Assembly: GCF_000321225.1 (NCBI RefSeq)
Contig: NW_004450581.1
Location: 1,338,565-1,402,564, forward strand
DNA length: 64,000 nucleotides
Source of the DNA: Odobenus rosmarus divergens
Taxonomy: Eukaryota; Chordata; Mammalia; Carnivora; Odobenidae
Reading direction: 5' to 3'
Shown here: one piece after another, positions 57,836 through 64,000 of the stretch
How positions within the stretch are numbered: position 1 is the stretch's first letter
Layout of the letters: every line of letters begins with the position of its first letter
Notes under the pieces: model-generated
Told to the model about the DNA's origin: nothing
The model's database searches: none
The model's input: the letters and a program-made list of their open reading frames with translations, nothing else
Position numbers and translations under genes: made by a program

Positions 57836-57924
57836 GGGCTGCTGGCAGGCTCAGTCGGAAGAGCATGAGACTCTTGATCTCAGGGTCGTGAGTTTGAGCC
57901 CCACATTGGGGGTAGAGATGACTT
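57836..57924 (+). mobile_element. Short tRNA-Lys-like SINE (89 bp)
   Basis: GGCAGGCTCAGTCGGAAGAG (box A), ATGAGACTCTTGATCTCAGG (anticodon-arm region with TTG-TTT-like loop), GTGAGTTTGAGCCCCACATT (box B side), then GGTAGAGATGACTT and no CT-rich region. Imperfect 15-bp duplication AAAATCTTCGGTCAG (57821-57835) / AAAATCCTAGGTCAG (57925-57939) shows retroposition. Not a functional tRNA gene. Confidence 0.9.
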
Positions 57925-57939
57925 AAAATCCTAGGTCAG

Positions 57940-58659
57940 ATTACATAGCCAAGTTTTTGGTTCAGAAAATGTGGTCACTGTACTCACAGGCTTCAATAAG
58001 TTACTGTTTATTGAGGACCACTCCTGAGGATAGGAACTGGCCCCGCTAAACCTTTTGAGAACCCCGGGGTCCTAAGTGGCCTTTCATTAGGAGAAGGCTG
58101 TGGGAGTAGCAGGAGAGAAGGATCTCTTCTCCTGATATGGACTGATAAAGGAAGGCCTGGTACCCTGGGTCTTTGGGTCTCTATGTAGGCAGCTGAACCC
58201 AGCTGATAAAAAAGAGAAACTCTGGCATTCTGAAGAAACGAAATATTTCAGGGCCTGAAGATTGCCTGGAACTCAACTCGCATAGCCCCATTGTTTATAG
58301 ATGAGGAACCAAGGTCCAGACAGCAGTGACTTATCCAAGTCTCTGCTGCCTCCCAAAGAATGGTGGCTCAGCTCCACGGAGTAAGAGGTAGACTGATCAT
58401 TAGGCAGGGCATTAGCCCCAAAGAGGTAAAGCGCAGCAATAGTGATGATTGTTATCTACACATAATTAATAATATACTAAGTGCATAAGGGGCTGTAAAC
58501 CTCTGAGGTGGGATGCACCCCTACATTGAGGGTCACACGATGCCATATACTCTCAAACTAGTAAGAATCAGTCCACAGTGAGGAGAACTGGTTAATTCAT
58601 TCTGCATCATGGCTCGGAGCTCCCTTAGCTGCCGTCTTGAGGACCGTAACACATCATAT
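57940..58659. other. IQSEC2 intron 1, unassigned
   Basis: Small MIR-like words near 58270-58340 (TTATAGATGAGGAACCAAGG), otherwise nothing recognised. Confidence 0.4.
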
Positions 58660-58675
58660 AGAAATGCTTTTGGAG

Positions 58676-58896
58676 GGGCGCCTGGGTGGCTCAGTCGGTT
58701 AAGCGTCTGCCTTCGGCTCAGGTCAGGATCTTAGGGTCCTGGGATGGAGCCCGGAGCCCCGCTCCCCCACCCAAGCCCTGCGTTGGGCTCCCAGCTGAGC
58801 AGGGAGTCTGCTTCTCCCTCTCCCTCTTCCTCTCCCCTCCCCCCACCCGCTCATGCTCTCCCTCTCTCAAATAAATAAATAAAATCTAAAAAAGAG
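58676..58896 (+). mobile_element. Can-SINE
   Basis: Sense copy with an expanded C-rich middle. Duplication AGAAATGCTTTTGGAG (58660-58675) / AGAAATGCTTTTTGGAG (58897-58913). Confidence 0.96.
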
Positions 58897-59044
58897 AGAA
58901 ATGCTTTTTGGAGCAGAGGTGCATATGTGATAACCTCTCAGAACAAAGAACCCTAGAGAGGAAGAGTCTGTCTTGACATTAGGGAAGTAGGATAAGGGAA
59001 CTCACCTTAACGGTGCATATGTGGCCAGCACAGAGCCCCTGGTA

Positions 59045-59265
59045 CAGTGGAGGGTGGTGGTAAGAGCACAAGATTTGGGCTTCATGCCAAGCTCCCCTAC
59101 TTGTATGATGGGTGGCAAATCATTTCCACCTCTCTGAGTCTCAGTTTCGTCATCTTAAAATTGGATGAGCAGTTCCCACATTGCAGGACCAAAGTCGATA
59201 ATGTAAGAAAAGAGCCTGACACTGTGCCTGGTGCATTGCAGGGGCTCAGTGATTAGTCACATGAT
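59045..59265 (+). repeat. MIR
   Basis: GTGGTAAGAGCACAAGATTT, TCTGAGTCTCAGTTTCGTCA and CTGACACTGTGCCTGGTGCA are sense MIR over nearly full length. 59266-59689 holds nothing recognised. Confidence 0.83.
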
Positions 59266-59689
59266 GATGGAGAGGACTATATAGGTGGCTGATGCTCTCA
59301 AGTAGATTGGGGCAAGGGGGCCAGCCTATGAGCTCCTGGAAGGTTCGTATTCCCAGGTCTGGGTCTGATTAAGTGTGTGCTGAGGGTTGGGGATGGGGTG
59401 GGGTGTGGCGAGAAGACGAGCCACCTGGAGCAGAGGATTAGTGTCAGGGAGAGCGGCTGAGGGGCTTGGCCTCAATTCTGTTGGCAGGTGGGGAGTTGTT
59501 GAAGTCAGACCCCTCCCACCTGGCACCTGTGAATAATTGGGCCGAGCCTCAGAAGCAATTTTGCTGCTGCAGAGTGAGATGGAAAGTTTTAATAAATGTG
59601 AAAAGGTGCTCTGTGGCCCTGGTCCTCTGTCCCTTTAGGGGGCTGTGAAGGCTAAAGGTTAGTGCCACTGTCCTTGGGGGAACACGCAT

Positions 59690-60095
59690 CATATGCCATG
59701 CAGACAACTGTGCTGGGTGGAGCCTCACAGCCACCTGACTCTCCCCCACCCCATTTTCCAAGTGAAAAAGCCGAGGCTGGGCATAGGGGAGTGCCTTCCC
59801 CAGGATTGTGTGGCTAGTGAGTAGCAGAACTGGGCGCCTGGGTGGCTCAGATGGTTAGGTGTCTGCCTTTGGCTCAGGTCATGATCTCCAGGTCTTGGGA
59901 TCGAGCCCCACGTCCAGCTCCAGGCTTAGTGGGAAGTCCGGGGAGTCTGCTTCTCCTTCTCCCTCTGCCTCTCCCCCCTGCTCATGCTCTCTCTCTCTCT
60001 CTCTCTGTATCTCTGTGTCTCAAATGAATAAATGAAATCTTAAAAAAAAAAGAACTGGGAGGGCTGTACTCACCCAGTTAGAGCTCTAGCACCCT
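59690..60095 (-). repeat. MIR split by a SINE
   Basis: Left part 59690-59831: CCCCATTTTCCAAGTGAAAA, TTGTGTGGCTAGTGAGTAGC. Right part 60051-60095: AGAACTGGGAGGGCTGTACT. Confidence 0.62.
59832..60050 (+). mobile_element. Can-SINE
   Basis: Starts GGCGCCTGGGTGGCTCAGAT; long CT repeat (59990-60007). AGAACTGGG flanks both sides (59826 and 60051). Confidence 0.95.
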
Positions 60096-60734
60096 GATGC
60101 TTGCCTGCCCCCCCCTCGCTCTTGAGGGCTCCATTCACTCTTCTAACAAATACTCCCTCCTGAGGTCCACCTCCCCTGCCTGTGCATCCCTCTATCATTT
60201 TGCACCCAACGTAGATGATGCTCCTCTCACTGAGGTTGAGTCTTGGTTCCCTCACCTAAGGACAGAGCCGATGATGCGTTCTCTCTGTCTTCTTCGCAGG
60301 GCAAAGGCGGGGCAGCGAGTGGGGAGGGGTATAAAGAAAGAGGAAGAAGACGAAGGGGATGAGAAAGGCGGCTTCCCACACTGTCCCACTTCTTCCAAGT
60401 TCCCTGGTCCTTCTTCCTCCCCTTCCCCACCCCCAAGGCACGGGCTCCACTGTCCCAATCCTCCCCCCCACCCACCACACACACCCCTCTGAAGAGGAGC
60501 AACCAGAGGGGTGTGGTTCAGATTTCGCTCATCCCCTCAGTTCCTTCAAAGCTGTCCTCCGCTCCATTCTCTTCTCTCGCCCTTCCTTCACCTCTGAGGG
60601 GGCTCACAATGAAGAAGGCAGACCAATGTAGTAGAAAGGAGCCCAGCAGCTGACTCACTTACCCCCTCAGCCTCTTTCTCTTCATCTAGGAAATAAGCAG
60701 GTTGGACCAGGCAATTGGCAAAGCTTTTTCTATG
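60096..60734. other. IQSEC2 intron 1, unassigned
   Basis: GC-rich with purine/pyrimidine-biased runs. Open frames up to 131 codons on both strands overlap and match nothing known. A MIR-family remnant may lie at 60640-60730. Confidence 0.4.
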
Positions 60735-60950
60735 TTGTTAATAATACCTGGCATTTGTCTGCTGGGTTCCAAAGGGCTTAATCATCCCAACAGCCCTGCC
60801 AGGATTGGCCTTGGGTTCCCAGTGGGGAGACTGAGGCTCAGGTCCTGAGAAGGGAAGGGGCTTGCTTGGGTCACAGGGCTGGTATGTGGCAGAACCAATA
60901 TCCAAGGCTAGGTCTCTCTGTGTTTAAAGCTTCGGCTGTGCCCCGGCCCA
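60735..60950 (-). repeat. MIR
   Basis: ATAATACCTGGCATTTGTCT, GTGGGGAGACTGAGGCTCAG and GGTCACAGGGCTGGTATGTG are antisense MIR. Confidence 0.68.
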
Positions 60951-60984
60951 CAGCTGCAGGCTGCCTCTCAGCCACTTGGATTTG

Positions 60985-61200
60985 GGCCTCACTTCTCCCT
61001 CCTGACCCACCAGGCCCCACGTGGTTGGTTCCTGGCACCTCTCTGACCTCACCGCCTACCACTCCTCCCCTTGCTCGGTCCACCCCAGCCACACCATCCC
61101 CCTCCCTTTCCCAACAACCCGGCCAGGCCCTTCACCATCTCCCAACCTCCGCACTGGCTCTTCTCTGCATGAAACACCCTACCCCTCATGTTCATGACAT
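60985..61200 (+). repeat. L2 LINE fragment upstream of IQSEC2 exon 2
   Basis: GGCACCTCTCTGACCTCACC, CCTTGCTCGGTCCACCCCAG and ACTGGCTCTTCTCTGCATGA follow the sense L2 order. It ends about 100 bp before the exon 2 acceptor. Confidence 0.62.
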
Positions 61201-61296
61201 GTGTTGGGCCGCAAGGCCATTGCATAGGGCACAGGGAGAAGAAGCATGGAGAGCATGTTGCTGATTGTTGGGTTTTTTCTTCTGTTTCCCTTTCAG

Positions 61297-61326
61297 ATCT
61301 GACGGTGAGAATTCCAGGACAGTCAG
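61297..61326 (+). CDS. IQSEC2: IQSEC2 coding exon 2 (30-nt microexon)
   Basis: This 30-nt exon follows a long pyrimidine tract and TTTCAG acceptor (61291-61296) and ends before GTCAGT at 61327. Joined in phase to exon 1 it completes Lys236 and adds SDGENSRTV plus the first two bases of a Ser codon. That matches the IQSEC2 long isoform, where the next residues (SVEGD) come from exon 3 beyond this window. The length is a multiple of three, so skipping keeps frame. The donor has C at +3, which is not the usual purine. A run of 12 G lies 48 nt downstream (61375-61386). The exon is far too short to be found by frame length; I identified it from the known protein. Confidence 0.93.
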
Positions 61327-62029
61327 GTCAGTAGCCCCTTTCTCTAGTAGCAGTTGGGAGATGGGACAGGGACTGGGGGGGGGGGGCCCTCTGGTTTGTT
61401 ACGTGGGGAATCCACGGGTGGGGGGGTCAACCCCAGGGGTTTTGTCCCATTGGTATTAGGAGCAGGTATGGAGCCAAGTGGGAGGGCTGGGGTGAGTGTG
61501 GCAGGCGTGGGCAGGAGGTTGAAAACTGTTCCTCAGTCTCTCTGACCCTAGCTCCTCTGGGCTGGGCTGAACCCCAGAGGGGCTCATGCTTGCTGCCCAG
61601 ACGGGAAAGCCAACCCGCAGAGAGGCCGGCTCCGGACCTGGGACCTTCTCTGCCTTCTTTCAGGAGAAGGGGGCATGAGAGAAGCGGGGCTTCCCTGGTC
61701 TAGTGTTGGTGCTCCACCCCGAACTGCGCTGGCCCTGAGTAGTGGGATCCGGGTGGACTTCCGATGTGACACATTCTACACATTAGAAACACACATTATG
61801 GTGACAAGGGCACATTTTTTATTTACATGCTTGCTAAAAAGGGCTTACAAGCTTCATTAAGTTGTCACGGTGTGAGCAATCTGCCACTTGGGGAGGTGGG
61901 AGGAAAACTGGGGTAAACACAGGGGCTCATTGTACCTTTCCCAGGCCTTAGCCCATCAGAGGCCTCCTAAAGACACAAGTGTCAAGGATGGGGTCTAAAC
62001 GGGAATGATGGGGGACTCAGGCGAGGGCC
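61327..62029. other. Start of IQSEC2 intron 2, unassigned
   Basis: Contains G12 at 61375-61386 and other G-runs up to about 61440. No further exon was recognised; the next IQSEC2 exon (beginning with the rest of the Ser codon and VEGD) is not seen in the window. Confidence 0.55.
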
Positions 62030-62720
62030 CATTCAGTCTTAGCATCTAGGCTAGGGGCAATGCAGTGAGCCTCTGAGATGAGAGGGGCCCAGGCAACCGA
62101 GGCATGGGATGGGTACACTGTGTCCCAGCCAGGGCTACCCGGTGCCTAGCTAGCATACATGGTGCCTTCGTGAAGGGTGGAATCCACTGAGTGGATCAGT
62201 GGGAGGAATGTTTCCTTCCTACGTGGATACTGCGGCCTCTCACTGGGGTTCCTGGCTCAGGGAGCAGAGCACAGGTTGCATGTCAGCCCCCGTTTGTGGC
62301 CTCTTGGCTGTGAACCCTTGCGCAGGGCACAACTTACCCAACCGTATGCAACAGCCCAGGTCCTGCCGTTCAGGCAGTGGATGTGGGAGGGGGAGCTGAG
62401 GATCCCAGCATACGGCCGGGAGTGTGTAATGGGACACACCATGTCCTGGCATCCCATGCAGGGGCCGTGGGATCAGCCTGCTGATGCCTAGGGCCAAGGT
62501 AGGGGCTGTGGCCATGTGGGAAAGCAGGGGACTGTGATGGAGGCAGTCAGGCCCAGCGTCCCAGCAAAGAGTACACGACAAGATGCAATTAGTCCCAGCA
62601 TGCAGCCAAGGAGTAGGGCATGGGCACAGCCTGTCCTAGCATTTAGGAAGGCACTAGTCTAGCAAAGGACATGGATCCTACTGTCCCACTGCGGGTTTGG
62701 AGAAAGGCAACGGGGCATGG
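62030..62720 (+). repeat. Degenerate tandem-like array in intron 2
   Basis: Several diverged units of about 60-70 bp share the words TCCCAGCAT, a GCAGCCAAGGAG-like part, GGGCATGGG and CTGTCCTAGCAT. Best pair: 62401 onward (ATCCCAGCATACGGCC) and 62592 onward (GTCCCAGCATGCAGCC). Others start near 62035 and 62550. Confidence 0.45.
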
Positions 62721-62879
62721 CTCTGAGCACAGGCCCCCAGGCCTCCCCACTGATAGCCCTGCTACTCGTCAAGGAATCTGATCAAAGGCATCCCCAGGTC
62801 CCAGCTCTCCCCAGCGGGGAAGTTCCTGGGACCTATAGCTTGGGGTATTTACTATTGCTCATAATCATAAGTCATGATG

Positions 62880-63115
62880 ACATGCCTTGGGCCTTTACAA
62901 CTTACAGAAGTTGTCAGGGACTTTCTTTTGTTTGATCCTCCCAGTGACCTTGTAGGTGGAACCTGGGCTGGCCTTATCATCACTGTTTTACAGTTGGAGA
63001 AACTGAAGCTTGGACTGGTTATGGGTTTTGCCCACAGCCACGCAACGAACAGTTAGATGGCTGGGCCAGGATTCAAACCCAGGTCTGCCTGGCACCAAGC
63101 CCAGAGCCCTGCCCA
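62880..63115 (-). repeat. MIR
   Basis: CTTATCATCACTGTTTTACA, GTTGGAGAAACTGAAGCTTG and CAGGATTCAAACCCAGGTCT are antisense MIR. Confidence 0.75.
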
Positions 63116-63149
63116 CGCTGCCACTGCGGGAGCTCTTGACAGCCTTGCA

Positions 63150-63400
63150 GATAATAATAATCCTCCTCATCATCATCCTAATATTAGTAATAATAGCGGT
63201 TATCATTTGCTTCTTACATATTAAGAACTCTGAACATGATCTTATTTAATGCTCACAACAGCTCTGTTAGACGGGGATTGGGACCCCTGATTTACAGATG
63301 AGGAAAATGAGGTGCCCCAGAGGGTCAGTGCCTTGCCCGAGGAAAGAAGAGCAAGAGGTCAGGGTGGCATCACTCTGACTCATACCTTGTGCTGTCTGGT
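63150..63400 (-). repeat. MIR
   Basis: TAATAGCGGTTATCATTTGC, GATTTACAGATGAGGAAAAT and GTGCCTTGCCCGAGGAAAGA are antisense MIR, including the ATAATAATCC-rich 3' part. Confidence 0.72.
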
Positions 63401-63479
63401 TCCAAAGCCAGCATTTGTTTTACTAAGACATGCTTCCCGACATCCGTCCTGGGCCCACAGTCCAGGACGCTATGGGGGC

Positions 63480-63960
63480 CTTGAGGACTCAGCACTTGAG
63501 AAGCAAGGGTCACACTCGGGCTGTGGGAGGGTCCTAAAGGATAGCACCTGTGGGGCAAGATCTGGCAAATGCGGTGGGAAGACCCTGGAACTTGGAACCG
63601 GGGCTGGGGTGGGGCCGTGTGAGGATGCTCCCAGGACCGCACATAGATTCTTGAGCTCACTCCAGTGAGGGGTCCGGGAGAGCTTCCCAGAAAAGGCAGA
63701 ATCTGATCCGGGCCTCGGAGGACTGACAGGCCGACTCTGCAAGGGCGGGGCGGAGGGGGGGGTTGACATCCCTGCAAGTGGGACCAGCGTGCATCAGAAG
63801 CGAGGACAGGATCAGAGTGGGCGCAGTGGGTTGGGTTGAAACAGATCTGGGCAGGAAAAGAGCTAATGTTAAAGTTGTAAACATGGACAGGGGCTGGTCA
63901 GATACCGTCTGTCATCGGTGGGAGCCAGGGAAGGCTGGAGGAGAGAGACTGGGCTCTGCA
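63480..63960 (-). repeat. L2 LINE (antisense)
   Basis: GGTCCGGGAGAGCTTCCCAG, AGAATCTGATCCGGGCCTCG and GGGCAGTGACTGGATCCGGG follow antisense L2 with several retained CpGs. Confidence 0.5.
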
Positions 63961-64000
63961 GGGTAGCAAGGGCAGTGACTGGATCCGGGCAAAGGGCTCC

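Noticed and set aside
57836..57924. Functional tRNA-Lys gene
   Set aside because: The acceptor stem does not pair, and flanking target duplications show a retroposed copy. The same holds for 47764-47874.
61327..64000. IQSEC2 exon 3
   Set aside because: I looked for a continuation beginning with the rest of the Ser codon and VEGD after an acceptor and did not find it. It should lie to the right of the window.

Overview
The window is mammalian nuclear DNA from a carnivore. It carries at least 32 copies of the carnivore tRNA-Lys-derived SINE (Can-SINE/SINEC). The common version here (CCTGGGTGGCTCAG, then CCTTCGGCTCAGGTCATGAT, then a CT-rich region and an AATAAA-rich tail) is the arctoid form seen in bears, seals and mustelids; it is not the usual dog or cat consensus. 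That placement is inferred from subfamily wording, not measured. The only protein-coding gene I can support is IQSEC2, which is X-linked in placental mammals, so this is very probably X chromosome. The dense L1 content fits that.

Layout. Positions 1-35.3 kb are intergenic 5' flank: old MIR and L2 elements, large L1 blocks (3.9-8.3 kb, 9.9-12.0 kb, 13.6-20.9 kb, 23.4-25.0 kb, 32.9-35.2 kb), three or four MaLR (MLT1-type) LTRs, and many Can-SINEs inserted into the L1s with clear target-site duplications. A processed pseudogene of RPSA (40S ribosomal protein SA) lies on the minus strand at about 33.97-34.9 kb inside an older antisense L1.

At 35.66-36.12 kb an array of degenerate repeats of about 25 bp runs into a 383-base assembly gap (36125-36507). 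A CpG-rich block follows, holding the end of the IQSEC2 5' UTR and its first coding exon (ATG at 36714, splice donor at 37421). Intron 1 is 23.9 kb and full of MIR, L2 and SINE copies. A 30-nt second coding exon sits at 61297-61326, and the rest of the window is intron 2. Only the first 245 complete codons plus two bases of IQSEC2 are here; the IQ, Sec7 and PH regions must lie beyond the right edge.

Nearly all other open frames are chance frames, GC-rich antisense shadows or fossils of L1, L2 or RPSA. I found no convincing undescribed biological system. The points most worth a second look are the minisatellite and gap at the IQSEC2 promoter, the microexon with its unusual donor and nearby G-run, the open frame upstream of the IQSEC2 ATG, the odd structure of the RPSA retrocopy, two short near-tRNA-like SINEs, and a degenerate repeat array in intron 2. 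Repeat family names are from memory of consensus sequences, and boundaries without a stated duplication are approximate.
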